Counted from the first letter of the stretch, positions 1 through 11,429 are shown. The stretch: 64,000 nt of DNA from Osmia lignaria lignaria (GCF_051020975.1 NC_135035.1:4588001-4652000); one strand, 5' to 3'. Translations and numbers: made by a program. The notes: generated by a model from the letters alone, not told the origin.

Positions 1-74
1 AAACACTCACGCATTCACATAGGCAAACGTTCGCCCCCACCCAGTAATGATTAAATAATTGTAAGATATCATAC

Positions 75-406
75 CGAATAACTGTTATGCAACCCATAAT
101 CGCAATTGACTTCTGGAATACAGCTTGCAATAGTGCCATTTAGACCAACATGGCCACTAGCATCCCTTAAGGCTGCTCCACCAGCGAAGACAACAAAGGT
201 GACATAGCTGAACATTGAAATTAGCAATGCAAGTAGAGTTCCTATTGGTATGCTACTAGCTGCATCTTTCAGATCACCGGAGATATTGGCACCAGCTTGA
301 ATTCCAGTTACGGATGGGAAGAAGATTGCAAACACAGAGAAAAACGTTTGATTGCTGTTCTCAGAGAACCGATAATCTGGTCCCATGTTCTTCTTGAAAA
401 CTTCAG
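75..406 (-). CDS. SLC12 cotransporter exon with TM6-TM7 (last exon in window)
   Basis: This is part of a cation-chloride cotransporter of the SLC12 N(K)CC branch, a plasma-membrane carrier coupling chloride to sodium (and potassium in NKCCs). The exon is 332 nt: it takes up phase 1 from the previous exon and ends in phase 0. The acceptor is TTAG before 406 and the donor is GTATGA after 75. It encodes 110 residues beginning EVFKKNMGPDY. TM6 contains FFSVFAIFFPSVTGI, where Pro and Thr of the family P-x-x-T potassium/chloride site are kept. AGANISGDL follows, then TM7 (LLISMFSYVTFVVFAGG). A long extracellular loop carries one N-glycosylation sequon (NGT) and two cysteines. The gene continues past the left edge, so TM8-12 and the C-terminal domain are not in the window. 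Family assignment is secure; the exact subtype is not. Confidence 0.95.
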
Positions 407-570
407 CTAAGAATTGAAAAAATGGTTTGTTTAAAAAAAGTTAAGATTAACTTAGTGGATTGAAAATAAAAATTTGTACTGACAACAATAACGTTTTTTT
501 TTCTTTTTTTAATTTATAATAGATTTTTTTATGAAATACATTTACATTAAACCTTTGCATTTGCACTTAC

Positions 571-685
571 AGGAAAATCCAATAAATCCGTGTGCTTCTT
601 GAGTTATGCTCTTCGGGCCCATGATAGTACCAATTAGAAAATCAAAAATAGCTGCAATAATGATGGCTATGAGAAAATTTTGTGC
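571..685 (-). CDS. SLC12 cotransporter exon with TM5
   Basis: A 115-nt exon with acceptor TTTCAG before 685 and donor GTAAGTGC after 571. It enters in phase 0 and leaves one base over, which matches the next exon. It codes for AQNFLIAIIIAAIFDFLIGT (TM5) and then MGPKSITQEAHGFIGFS, which aligns with the intracellular stretch following TM5 in NKCC proteins (the family has KGFFGY here). It joins directly to the EWESK end of the preceding exon. Translation past the donor soon meets a stop, which supports the exon boundary. Confidence 0.93.
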
Positions 686-1256
686 CTGAAAGGAATGAGA
701 TTTATTAAGTGACGAGTCTAAAGAAGATAGAAACATGGTGCACAAAATATAGCTCATTCAACCAATTAATATTATATTTTATAGGATGTTGTAAATAATT
801 TTTAATGATAGTTTTATAAATATATCAAAATGTTCATGATTTAGAACATGAAATTTGTTTAAAATATTCGGAACAAAATGTATTTACGAATGTTTTGAAA
901 GAAAATTAATTTTATATAATAATATAAATTTATACATACAATTTATATAATGAATATAATTAGTTTATTAATGAAACTTTTTAAATAAAATATAAATGCA
1001 TTTTATATTTTTAACAATATTGTTTGTAATATAATAATTTGCTTGAATTATTGAACTTTTCATAATCAGTTAAACAAACGTAAATAAACAGTTTAATAGA
1101 TTGAATTAATTTAACAAGTAGTTTTCAGTATTCGAATTTTAGAATAGAATTAAAATTTAATGACAAAATATTAAATGAACTGGACTATAAAATGCAATAA
1201 ATGGAAATATCAATTATGCTATATGTATCATATTTTCTCCTTAAGAAATATAAGTA

Positions 1257-1827
1257 GGAGGAGTTCCCCTAGTATCGGACGGCACCTAGTATCGGACATT
1301 AGCTATATCTAAAACAGAGCTCGGCAAGATTTGCACTTTTCAGCCGATTTTCAGCTGGTTCCGCCTACCGCTATTCCCCTTGCCGCGACGTTCAGCGCGC
1401 GGCCTACAAACCGTTTGAGGCTCAGGAGCGTATCACTCGTGAACATATGCTGGCAATAGCTTTCCACCCCACCCGCGAGGTACTATTGTCGATTGTCGAT
1501 GCGTTTTTTTTTAGTGGTTGCCAGCATACGTTTACGAGTGATACGCTCCTGACCCTCAAACGGTTTGTAGACTGCGCGCTGAACGTCGCGGCAAGGGGAA
1601 TAGCGGTAGGCGGAGCCAGCTGAAAATCGGCTGAAAAGTGCAAATCTTGCCGAGCTCTGATCTAAAAGAACTGAAATGTGACAAAATTGTTTCAACCGTC
1701 AAACGTTTGTTTTATCCTTTCCTTTGTTTTGACGGTTGAAACAATTTTGTCACATTTCAATTCCTGTAGATATAGAATTGTCCGATGTCCGATACTAGGT
1801 GCCGTTCGGTACTAGGAGAACTCCCCC
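1257..1827. mobile_element. Tc1/mariner-type MITE with TA target duplication, two internal hairpins
   Basis: TIRs begin GGAGGAGTTCCCCTAGTA on the left and GGGGGAGTTCTCCTAGTA on the right, both flanked by TA (1255-1256, 1828-1829). Inside is a long hairpin (about 1317-1660, arms starting GAGCTCGGCAAGATTTGC) and a second, smaller one (1671-1760, arms GAAATGTGACAAAATTG). The motif CCTAGTATCGGAC is repeated inside the TIR. No transposase is present, so the element is non-autonomous. Confidence 0.8.
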
Positions 1828-1839
1828 TACATGTTTGGT

Positions 1840-2646
1840 AGGGGTGTTCGGATACCCAATAATTCGGGTCGGTTTTGGATCGCAAATTTTTTTCGGGTTC
1901 GGGCGGGATCCCGAAAGTTTGTCCAGCACATAATATTCGGGTCCCTACTCATAATTTCAGGACTCGAACTCAACTCGTGATGCGAATTTCAATTACATCC
2001 GATTATATGTATACATACGATAACATATGAAAACACTTTCAAACGTACAAATTTTAAATAAATCTGAATAAGTTAGGCCCACTGTCCACGGAGCGTCATT
2101 GCATAGATGCGTCAATAAAGCGTATTTGACGTGACGATACGCCCTCGGTAATATTTTTTCCACGAAGCGTATACTAAGCGTACGCTAAGCGTAAAAGAAC
2201 AGAAAAATGTTTATTTGATTTTATTTAGAAAGATGTCGAATGATGAGGATTGCAATCTATGTCGTGCGTTATAATACGCCTATCGACCGACAACGTCGTA
2301 CGCCGGGCTTCGTGACGAAAGCATGCAGCGACGAAAACGCGACACTGACGCTTCGTGGACAGATGTCCATTGTTTTACGTTGTCGTGGCAATGAAGCGTA
2401 CGGTAAGCGTAAATATCTAATACGCTTGCAACATATGTAGTGACGCCTCCGTGGACAGTGGGCCTTAGTGTCAGCTTTCGAATTAAGTTTCGAGTCTTAA
2501 GTCGAGTTCGGATCCCAAAATTATGAGTATCCGAATAAAATATACTGGACAAACTTTCGGTGTCTCACCTGACCCCACCCAATTATTATTACCCGCTCAG
2601 GCCTCAGCTTTGGGTATCCAAATTTTCAGATACTGGCACACCCCTA
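1840..2646. mobile_element. old TIR element split by a nested insertion
   Basis: The left end TAGGGGTGTTCGGATACCC and the right end (reverse complement TAGGGGTGTGCCAGTATC, then TTGGATACCC) form diverged TIRs. The GGGGTGT end resembles hAT-type termini, but no convincing 8-bp duplication was found; TA flanks both ends. The body repeats ATTCGGGTC-like motifs and is interrupted at 2073-2467 by another transposon, so this element is the older. Confidence 0.5.
2076..2464. mobile_element. PIF/Harbinger-like MITE, TTA duplication
   Basis: Terminal repeats GGCCCACTGTCCACGGAG (left) and the same sequence inverted on the right, flanked by TTA on both sides (2073-2075, 2465-2467). A 3-bp TTA duplication with GG-starting TIRs fits PIF/Harbinger. 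Subterminal AAGCGTA motifs occur repeatedly in both halves. Size is 389 bp and there is no transposase. Confidence 0.7.
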
Positions 2647-2912
2647 TACTTCGTTCAACGAGACGAGTCGCCAAATCAAAACGAACAACTCCCTCGCTTT
2701 TCACGTGATCGGCCCTGCGACTGCGGTCATTGGCTGTCACATGTTACAACTCAGGGCCAAGTTATAATGGTCCCTTGCCGAGGGCTCTTGCATGCAAGGT
2801 CAGGCTTATCTTACGATGCGACGTGGGGATCCGGAACCCGTAAGTCGGCCCTGCTCTGCTCACGTGCACGTGTTTATATGTACTTGGTGACTCGTCTCGT
2901 TGAACGGAGTAT
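2647..2912. mobile_element. short TIR MITE
   Basis: Inverted ends TATACTTCGTTCAACGAG and TATACTCCGTTCAACGAG (as reverse complement) enclose about 265 bp. It abuts the previous element. TA/TATA flanks suggest a Tc1/mariner-type target. No coding capacity. Confidence 0.65.
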
Positions 2913-3025
2913 AGGATTTGGTGAACACCACAGGTCACCAGCGTCCCATGCAGCGTTCAACATGTTACGGAAACTTCATCATTTGTTTTAAATTTGTTAC
3001 AATTGAAAATAGATAAAACTAATAC

Positions 3026-3279
3026 CTTCGATTCCCATTCCATTCCAATAGCACAGATCATGATCATAACGATTAGTGCAAGTACGCCCACAATTCGTAC
3101 ATCATTTACACCATTATCGATGATCTTCAAATTATGTTCTTTTAGCAAATCATTCAATGAATCGCAGAAACCGATGGTATTCATCGAAGCTGAGACTGCG
3201 TTAGCAAATGCAAAAACAATTCCCACTGATGCTCCGAATTCTGCTCCTAGGGTTCTTGAAATGATGAAGTATATACCAC
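3026..3279 (-). CDS. SLC12 cotransporter exon with TM3-TM4
   Basis: A 254-nt exon (2 + 84 codons) with acceptor CTTATAG before 3279 and donor GTATTAG after 3026. It begins GGIYFIISRTLGAEFGASVG, the amphipathic segment before TM3. TM3 follows (GIVFAFANAVSASMNTIGF), then the LLKEH loop, TM4 (VGVLALIVMIMICAIG) and the conserved GMEWESK. Aligned to vertebrate NKCC without gaps, the TM3 tyrosine that contacts potassium (in the MYVVGF context of NKCC1) is Asn here (MNTIGF; codon at 3179-3181). NCC-type potassium-independent transporters also lack that Tyr. Potassium independence is an inference, not shown. Confidence 0.95.
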
Positions 3280-3479
3280 CTATAAGAAATGATAATTTAT
3301 AAGTCGATGAATTAAATTATTCAATGGATAATGCTGGATCGTATAATTCTAAACGAAAGACTTTTGTATATCATAAAAGTATAGTAATGTTTGGAAGTGT
3401 CGTTGAAAACATAGAAAATAAAACTTAAATTTAAATTGTTATATATTTCAGAGGTTTGTCATTTGAGGGTTAATCTACG

Positions 3480-3790
3480 GCCAGATTAAGATTTCTTAGG
3501 CTCAAGACTATCAAACCATCGAGGGCCCCTTTGATTGGTAAACTTGGCTCATAAATTGAAATTTATTCTAAATAAAATTTAATAACATGTAATCGCGAAA
3601 AAGATAATGACCTACATAAAAATAATATTCAAGAAGAAATACATATAGGAGGAGAGAAGAGAGGGAAATTTGAAATTTCTTGTAATAGTAAATGGTAGGC
3701 TTAGAACGGGATCCCCTGTAGAGCAGCATCCAGGGCTAAAGCCCCCCTTAGTTCTTTTCTTAATCCGGCGCTGCGAGAAACCCATCATGC
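3480..3790 (+). repeat. dispersed repeat family A, copy 1
   Basis: This shares order and wording with 51490-51850 (for example TTGGTAAACTTGGCTCA, GAAATTTATTCTAAAT, AGTAAATGGTAGGCTTA, AGCCCCCCTTA). Two inverted partial copies lie at 47920-48050 and 63830-63960. It has no coding capacity, so it is an old interspersed repeat of unknown class. Confidence 0.55.
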
Positions 3791-4455
3791 AAAAGTAAAG
3801 TATTAAATTGTGGACCGTGCACACCAGAAAACAGATCATAAAGTTTGTTTTTCAAATACTCAACATTTTACTTATTACGACTTTCATTGTTTTTCGTTTG
3901 GATTCTTCATTAGCTGCATATCAATTTATAATTTTAATACAAGAGCGTTATTTAAATTTTATTTTAAACACTAACCACTGTATTCTGAATACCCTGTATA
4001 CTATTCTACTTAAATAGTTTTCATAAATAAGGAATATCTTAATAAATAATCTTCAGATATTTCAAGAAACAAAGTATTAACATATTGCGGTACACCACCG
4101 GCACTGCAAATTAAATATACTTGAATAATTTAAAAAAAAAGTAGAAAAATATTATTTTGATTAGCATTGTTATTATGTAAATAGAAAGCTTAAAGTGCGA
4201 AGTTTGGAAATTAACTGTTCCCATTATTAATAATTATTGCTCTAAACAAATACCTATTTTCACTGTGTCAATTAATATGTTAATTATAAAAAAAAAAACA
4301 TAATGACAATTTTTAATTTTTGTTATTAGATTGTTTCAAAATACTATGGTGACATTCATGGAAAAACAATTTTCAACGTTCGATAAAGTACACGGTGCCA
4401 CTCCTTTGAAAAAGGAAAAAAGAGGAACGACGAGAATGGGGGTTCTGTAACACAC

Positions 4456-4711
4456 CTCCCTTTACTTCCCCATTAGTACTAATTGCGCTGAGGCTAAGCG
4501 TTGTGATGACGCAGACAGCCGCCGATATTCCAATAATGATGACACTCTGCAGTATGCCGGCCTGTGCCACCACCCACGACAGCCGTAGGAAAAGCATCAC
4601 ACCCCATATGTTCAGCAGACACGGTATGAGAACACCCTGGATCCATCCTAACTTTATTCCGGTATGTCCTTGCTGCGTTGTCCCAGCTTGACCAGCTTCT
4701 ATATTCGGATC
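4456..4711 (-). CDS. SLC12 cotransporter exon with TM1-TM2
   Basis: A 256-nt exon (85 codons + 1) with acceptor AAATTTCAG before 4711 and donor GTGTGTTA after 4456. It encodes DPNIEAGQAGTTQQGHTG, then the signature KLGWIQGVLIPCLLNIWG leading into TM1 (NIWGVMLFLRLSWVVAQAG). TM2 (SVIIIGISAAVCVITTLS) and SAISTNGEVKGG follow. The NIWGVM turn in TM1 carries the backbone and side-chain contacts for chloride and the cations in this family, and it is intact. Only about 79 residues precede TM1 in the assembled protein, much shorter than the N-terminus of vertebrate NKCC1. Confidence 0.96.
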
Positions 4712-7700
4712 CTGAAATTTCAACGTTGCTTATCTTTATTTCTCTTTCATTTCCTGCCGGCCGATTGTTCCCGTGTTACGGTTTTAGGATCTACTAACGT
4801 ATCCGGAGAGGAAGTTTTATGCTTTGGAAGGTAATCAAAAAGACGGTTTTGGAAGACGATTGCGAACACGGTCAATGACATCACCGGATTCGCTGCTTGC
4901 TGAGTAAACACTCGTTTTTTTTTTTTAAACGACTTATGTTTCGTGTAGTTTGTTATATTCTTCGGAGACAGATTTATTGGGGTAATAAGAAAACTATTTT
5001 AATAGGATGGTGAATAGCGATACAAATGCGATACAATGGTAATGATTTCAGGAGGTATCTTCTTTTATTGTTGAAGAGAATGCTTATTTAGAATAATATT
5101 TGTTATAATTTTGTAGAATATTTTTGAATAAAAAAGCTATTAAATATACACCTATGTTAGATGTGTAGAAGCCAAACTGATCAACTTCATAAAATAAGAA
5201 ATAGAGAAAATGGTACATACTGTTATAATAGAAATAAGCTGTTATTATGTGTAATAGACAATAGATGATAGATGATAGATGATAGATTATAGAAATTATC
5301 CATTATTATTTATTATAGAAGTTATGCTATCATTTTTTTAAATTTTCCTTGGCGTTTATGAATAAATAATAATTACGCAGTAAATTATTTACAATGCAGA
5401 TTTCAAACTGGAAGATACAGAATATATAAAAATAGATATATACAAAATATTGTTTATGTTTTTTCATATCTTGTATAAAGTTATGTAGTTAAATGATTCG
5501 ATTATTGAAAGTATGAAATTTGTAGAAAAATAAGCAAGACAAAATGTATTATAATATTACTTGTTACGTAAATTTTAGGACAAAATAGACGTTGTAATTG
5601 TTATATAATTATTATTACTATGATTATAGATAACCTACTTAATATTAGATACCTACTTAACCGTCGAAACACTCAGTTTCACACGTAACAATTAATTTTT
5701 AATGCTTTCTCTTTTTTATATCTTTACTAAATTAAAATCACTTCTGTACTAATCTTGAAGGCATGGGATATATTTTTTATTTATTGCTGAAAGATGTCAT
5801 AAATGCTTAACATTTATTAAAGTTTTATTTTTGTAGATGATCTATTTTTACACCATAATATAAATAAGTAGTTTTGACAATCCTTTAAACACCTTACCAA
5901 TTGGAATTCTATAGATAGACTTTTTGGTGTCAGTAGTTATTTACTGAAAATTAATTAATAAACTTTTGATCTATAACTCATCGTCAGTTGAAATAATACA
6001 ATTTAATGTACTACAATTGAGAGAACTTTAATAATATGGATTATTTGTTCTAATTTTCAGTTATTATTATAGGTTTTATTAATTCTACGTACTTAAACTA
6101 ATTGTAAACGGTAAAACTAGGTAAACTATGGATGAAACGGGTTTGTCGCGGATTCGTCGCAGATTCGTCGCAAATTCGTCGCAGGGCACGTCTATTCCCC
6201 ATACGTCGTTGTCGTCAACTGATTGTCGATTTTTTATGATCGGACACGACGCGGACCCCCTGCGACACCCCTGCCATTAGCAGTAGAATCTTGAATATTC
6301 TGGAATACATCTTTTATTTCCTACATTATTATTCAGAGCCGTCTTAACAACATGGTAGGCCCTAGTTAAGGTAATACACTAGACCCCTCTTACCAATGGA
6401 AACAAAAATGAGAGTGATCAATAAAATTAACATAGTTAATACAAACACAAATAATCAACACAAACTTTGAAAAATGTAACATAAGCCCTGAAAACCACAA
6501 ATATTTTTTTTTCAATTTGGAGTTTCTATAATAATGGCACTCCTGGCAACTGCTCAGTATGTCCATACCTTAAGACCGTACTGTTGTTAACCCTAGAAAA
6601 ATTAAGGATGTTTAGGTTAAATAACCTTGATAATATGAATTAATTTTTCTAATGTTTAATTACTGTTATTAACTTTAGAAACACTAAAGAAGTTGGGTTA
6701 GCTCTAGTTAGTTAAAAAATATTGCAAAAATTGCTCTATCGAAAAAATTTTCCGAAAATGATTGATTTTCACTTATGTATGTATTTAAGATGCATACTAA
6801 AAAGATGATTTTCCTGAAGATCATACTGAAGAAATGGTTTAGTACAAATATTATTAAGAAAAAAAATAGACAATGTTTATTTATCTCATCTGTTTTAAGT
6901 AGTTTATAGGTAAGTATTGGTAAGTTGTTTGCCTATTTCAAGTAGCAAAAATAATGTTAGTGAAATTAATAATAAAAAAGAAAGTAATTGAAAATTATGA
7001 TCCTATTGTGTTTTTTTCTTTTGATACATATTACTTTCCATATTCCAATTTTGATTTTATGCATTAACTTGTATATAACAGGTGAAAGTACATAATTTCT
7101 ATTATGAATGTATTAAAAGAGAAAAAGTTTGCAATTAAAGTTTTTAATGAATAAGTTGATGAGTTCACTTCTTCTTTTATTAACTTCTTACGGTAAGTTT
7201 CGCGAAGAAAGAGGGTTTCGAAATTGATACTTTTTCTAATTTTCTTCGCAGCTGGTATTTACTGCTGTGCAAATTTAATATAGTGTCTCCCTCATGATAC
7301 TTGTTCCGAGTTCGATCGACCTTGTTGGTAGTGGAAGCTCCTCCGAGTCTCATTTGACTCTCGACGCTACGAACTTTACGAGTTGATTACCTTGTTAGTT
7401 TTTATGCACACGTTTTGCACTCTGTATTTTATTTAATTAAAAATAATAAATGAGACAATTTTTGTATGACATAATCCTATTTGTTATTATGTTTAACAAA
7501 GTTTCGCATAAAATTGTAGATATATTCAAATGTAGGAATCTCATTCATATTAATATAAAAAAGAATTATTTAAATATATCGTATTGATAATAGCATACTC
7601 TTAATATACACAAAGTATATAATTCATGAAAATGTATTGTCTATCATTATTAAATATTTATTATTTTAACAGGACACTAAGACAATATATTTTCTTTTTA

Positions 7701-9119
7701 AATTAAATAGTTAGTATGTTATTAAAAACGATAGTTGGTATAGGTAATACTATTTTTTAATATATTTCGTTTCGTAAGATATATATATTTTCTTTTTATA
7801 AGATTTATTGTAAATATTTTTATGTGATTAATATTAAAATGCTGAGTATTGGATTGTTTGTTTTGAAAATGGTACAAGTTCATTTTTTGAGAAAAATGCG
7901 AAAACAAAAATTGACATATACATAATATAATGTGATCCTTTTATTTAGAAACTATTTGTATATTTTGTTTTTAATTGACTTAGCCCACTTTAAAAATAAA
8001 CGATGCAATGTGTTATTAAGATAGCAAATCAATTGTATGTATAACAATCGCGACTAAAATATATTTACAGCACTCTGAAATAACAATTTTTTAAAATCTT
8101 CTCTTTCTTGAAAAAAGCATAGATTTGAGGTGCTTAAACCTACTACTGTATTTTAATCTGTATGGCCCAATCATTTTTTTTTTTTATTTATATAATATTT
8201 TTATTTAGCGCTTTGCTGAAATTAAATTTCCTGATTTTGTCTGTTTTCAATCATCTTGTCTATTTTCGAGTGTGTAAAAAGGTTTGTTATTACATTTATT
8301 AAAAAAATACATAATCATGATTGTTATACAAATAGTACTAGTTTTTAGAAATATAACAGATAGAGGTAAGTTAACTAAAATTTAAGTAGAAGTTAAATTA
8401 AAATCAATATTAATAAGCTGTGATATAACCTAAACGAAAAAGGATTTAATTAAAGTGTTTTGAAAATATCATTCATTTTTTAATTGCAAGTGATCACTAA
8501 ATGTTGCTTTTCAAACTAGGTTTATACGATTAAATAATTTTCTACTATCAAACATTGCGTTGATTTGAAACTAGGTTTTAATAATAAAATGATCTTGTAC
8601 AAAACATTACACGCTATCGTAATTTCTACACGACGTACATTCTAAAGAAAAAAGGAAAAAAAATATAATACGCAGAACACAAAAGAAAATCAGACTTGTG
8701 TGGCGTCGTCAGTCGTCAGTGTGGTGTTCGCGCCAAAAAAAACAAAGAATTACCAGATCGAGCGACCAACGTATGACAGAGAAAATATAATAATACCAAC
8801 AGGGAAAAATAATTATCCGCAACACTAAATTATACCTTATTAGACATTTATAATGATTGATAATTGGGTATAGAACATAATTTTTCCTTTATGCTAACCT
8901 GCCGTCCTTGAATTAATTTTTTCCTGCTTCTTGTTTACAATATGAAATGTAACGTGTTTCATTTCTTATTTATGCTGTATTGTAGATATAATTTTGCCCA
9001 GTATGAATATAGAAGCAAAATGAAGAAATGCAATTCCTATCCCTATTTTCTCATTCCCATTGATTGTGAGTCGTAGAAGAACAACCTCCATGATATTTAC
9101 TTGATTTCGCTATTGTTAC
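4712..9119. other. intron, mostly unassigned AT-rich DNA
   Basis: Part of the 10-kb intron between the TM1 exon and the 14.9 kb exon. Apart from a short TAGATGA run (about 5258-5288) and the CGTCGCA repeat at 6140-6185, I see no gene, clear TIR or coding stretch. Around 6330-6420 there is a GGCCCTAG-like fragment reminiscent of family A, but I could not align it well. Confidence 0.5.
6140..6185 (+). repeat. short tandem repeat GATTCGTCGCA
   Basis: Four imperfect copies of an 11-12 bp unit (GGATTCGTCGCA, AGATTCGTCGCA, AAATTCGTCGCA and a preceding partial TTTGTCGC) in a local GC-rich patch. Confidence 0.6.
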
Positions 9120-9610
9120 TTATGTGTAGTAAAATAAGTCATTCTACTCATTTTGATGTGCTGAATACGAGTATAATTGTCATTTTTGGCGTAAATTACA
9201 AGTTTCCGAGATAGTTGCAAAACATTTCATACTAATACATAGAATTTTACTCATACGTGTGCATCTGTGATACAGTCACAAGCATAGTTAAGAATAGAAG
9301 CTACTCCACTATACGAACAGAAGGTAATAGAGGGTGATTTTCTCGCTAGAGTACTCAAAGGAAATGCCACCGCACAAGTACGAATAGATCCAAACCCTTT
9401 TCGGTAAAATATAAAAGGATATTTACAGCATCCTATTAGTTTTCGAGATATTCATTAACAACTTTCCGTATAATCCACAGAATTTTTCCTATACAAATGT
9501 AATTAACACAACCGTCTTGGGTGTAGTAGCTGCTGCCGTCAGTTGTCGAAAATCCAGTGACGCAGCGGGGGTTCCAACCTGACTATCTACATGGTGTCCT
9601 GTTCAAAACT
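9120..9610 (-). repeat. single arm of the foldback family B seen at 25.3-26.9 kb
   Basis: Sequence at 9140-9330 (CATTTTGATGTGCTGAATAC, ACGAACAGAAGGTAAT) is the reverse complement of 26360-26530. The stretch 9440-9600 (GAGATATTCATTAAC, GACGCAGCGGGGGTTCC, ACTATCTACATGGTGTC) matches the outer arm at 25390-25545. Only one arm is present, so this is a truncated copy. Confidence 0.55.
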
Positions 9611-9656
9611 TCGGAGATACGACTGTCGTAGCGTTGCCGGCCGAAAATTTATTTAA

Positions 9657-10756
9657 GGGGGGAGCCTCACGGAAAAAAAATGTTTTCACGATTTTTTTCT
9701 TTTTGGTTAAATCGTTAGGAAATTATATCAAGAATACAAGGAAAAAAGTATCAAAGCGATATAAGATGTCCTTCTATGTTATTTTGAATCAAAAGTGAAA
9801 CAGTCGAAGAGTCGAATTTCATAAAGAAATACGAAAGCAAGTACTACCAATTTATCAAGACTTATTCCGCAGTGATCTGCTGGAAAGGTGTTTGGGTGGT
9901 CATACTCAAAATGCCAACGAGAGCTTCAACGCCATCGTCTGGCGTTTACCTCCAAAACATCTTAATTGTGGAGCAAAAATTGTTGAAATAACTGCTTTTT
10001 TGGCTGCTGGAATGTTCAACGAAGGTTTTTCATTCGTACTTCAAACCGTGCAAGACCTCAACATAATTAGACAGCAGCCAAACGATTCGTTGATACGTAC
10101 GATCAGCCTTCAGAGTACGAAAGAAGCTCGTACTGTGTTAAAAGAGGAAAAACGGCCCAACTACAAAAGTTTTAGGAACAGGAAGATCTACAATATGGCT
10201 CTGGAATCGCAGATTAGCGAAAGATTGCTGTAAATTTTTAAACGTATTTTTCTTGAAACACAAAATTTTGCGTGCCGTGCAACGCAACTTAAAAACTACT
10301 TGTTCGATCGTCTTGAAATGTTGCATATTTATTCTTTAATTAATTATATTCTTCATGAACCTATTCCTTTATTAATTTTACATTGCAAAAATTGTTATTA
10401 ACAATCCTTTGTACAAAAATAATGCACTTTTTCCTTTTAATGTTGTCATTTTTGCAATTTTTCGAATTTAATGACATTTTTAGGTTCATGAAGTACAATT
10501 TTGAATAAACTAACGAATTTTATTTGATATTTTTACATGAGATTATTTTTGCAACCTGTACGTTGCACGGCGAATTTTTGAGGCGCTATCTTTGAGCTGC
10601 AGTTTCTTCATGATTTTACGGCAATAAAGCTTTAAAAAAATCTATATGGTACATGGTATTGTCAATAAAAAGTACTGAAAGTTTTAACTATATCATTGAT
10701 TTCGTTTTTTCATAATAAATTCATGAAAAATAGACCGTTTACACGAGGCTCCCCCC
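9657..10756 (+). mobile_element. TTAA-flanked TIR transposon (Kolobok-like)
   Basis: The ends GGGGGGAGCCTCACGG and its inverted partner GGGGGGAGCCTCGTGT are flanked by TTAA (9653-9656 and 10757-10760), giving an 1100-bp element. It carries the 3' part of a transposase gene and an untranslated tail. TTAA is used by piggyBac and Kolobok; the protein does not look like piggyBac, so Kolobok-like is the working label. Only a truncated ORF remains, so it is non-autonomous. Confidence 0.7.
9799..10233 (+). pseudogene. truncated DNA-transposon transposase, C-terminal part
   Basis: The frame is open from just after a TGA at 9796 to a stop at 10231-10233 (about 144 codons). It reads EIRKQVLPIYQDLFRSDLLE, then CLGGHTQNANESFNAIVWRL, and later FLAAGMFNEGFSFVLQ. 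The GHTQNANESFN...W block with a preceding LP-x-Y-x-DL is a recurring C-terminal pattern in arthropod transposon-encoded proteins, recognised here from memory. There is no in-frame ATG before the conserved part, and the catalytic N-terminal/central portion is missing. Family placement depends mainly on the TTAA duplication of the enclosing element. Confidence 0.6.
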
Positions 10757-10848
10757 TTAACCTATCCTAATCTAACCTACTTATAAATCAAATGTGTTTA
10801 ATTCTTTGAGTATTAGTGACCAAATATAAAACATAACGTAATGTAACT

Positions 10849-11273
10849 TACGGCAAGAAATTTAAAATCCAACTTCCGAATCCAACATTTGGATGCAATG
10901 ATAAAATATTCTTTAGCTGATTTTTGTTGTGTTGCTTGGTTATGCTTATTAAATAATGCACACAGAATTTTACTTGAGAGAAACAAAAATCTTTGTGCGT
11001 ATGAAATCGCGCATCTATCGGCTGTCATTTCCATTTGTTCTTTGTAAATAATATCATGAATTTTGTAATCTTGAAGGTGAGGTTGGTCCAAGATCGTGGT
11101 AACACGTGTAACGAAAGGAGCATACACCCAAATAAGATTGGCAGGAAGGCATGTGTACGATCGAAACTCTTCAACATGAACAGTTCCAATCTTTTCGTTA
11201 AATAAAATCTTTATAAGTTGGAAATTAGATCTTGTTTCGTCCAAGGCTCGAACAAGAGTGTGCTCGTCCTCTC
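10849..11273 (-). CDS. orphan exon-like ORF, unknown product
   Basis: On the minus strand an open frame follows a TGA and reads REDEHTLVRALDETRSNFQL, then VHVEEFRSYTCLPANLIWVY, later MTADRCAISYAQRFLFLSS and KSAKEYFIIASKCWIRKL, then FKFLA. Immediately after FKFLA is an excellent splice donor (GCC|GTAAGTTACATT at 10849), and translation stops soon after it. About 140 residues with mixed composition and normal codon variety look like a real exon, not noise. No ATG is visible at its start, so an upstream exon would be needed. I do not recognise the family. It lies within 100 bp of the TTAA transposon and could be a captured fragment or a nested gene in the intron. Confidence 0.4.
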
Positions 11274-11364
11274 GATGTCAGCTCTTTTAAATCTGTTTCC
11301 CCCTTTGATTTTAGATCTTTAGTTTACTAAACACTTGAGAACGATAAGGGTGATGATTTGGGAA

Positions 11365-11420
11365 AGGACCGTAATTACCGAACGTTTGAAAGGACCGTAA
11401 TTACCGAAAGGATGTTTAGG
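11365..11420 (+). repeat. 26-bp direct tandem duplication
   Basis: GAAAGGACCGTAATTACCGA occurs twice, separated by ACGTTT. Confidence 0.7.
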
Positions 11421-11429
11421 ATCTGTCGA

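Noticed and set aside
4503..4691. Plus-strand open frame over the TM1 exon
   Set aside because: Antisense shadow of a well-supported SLC12 exon.
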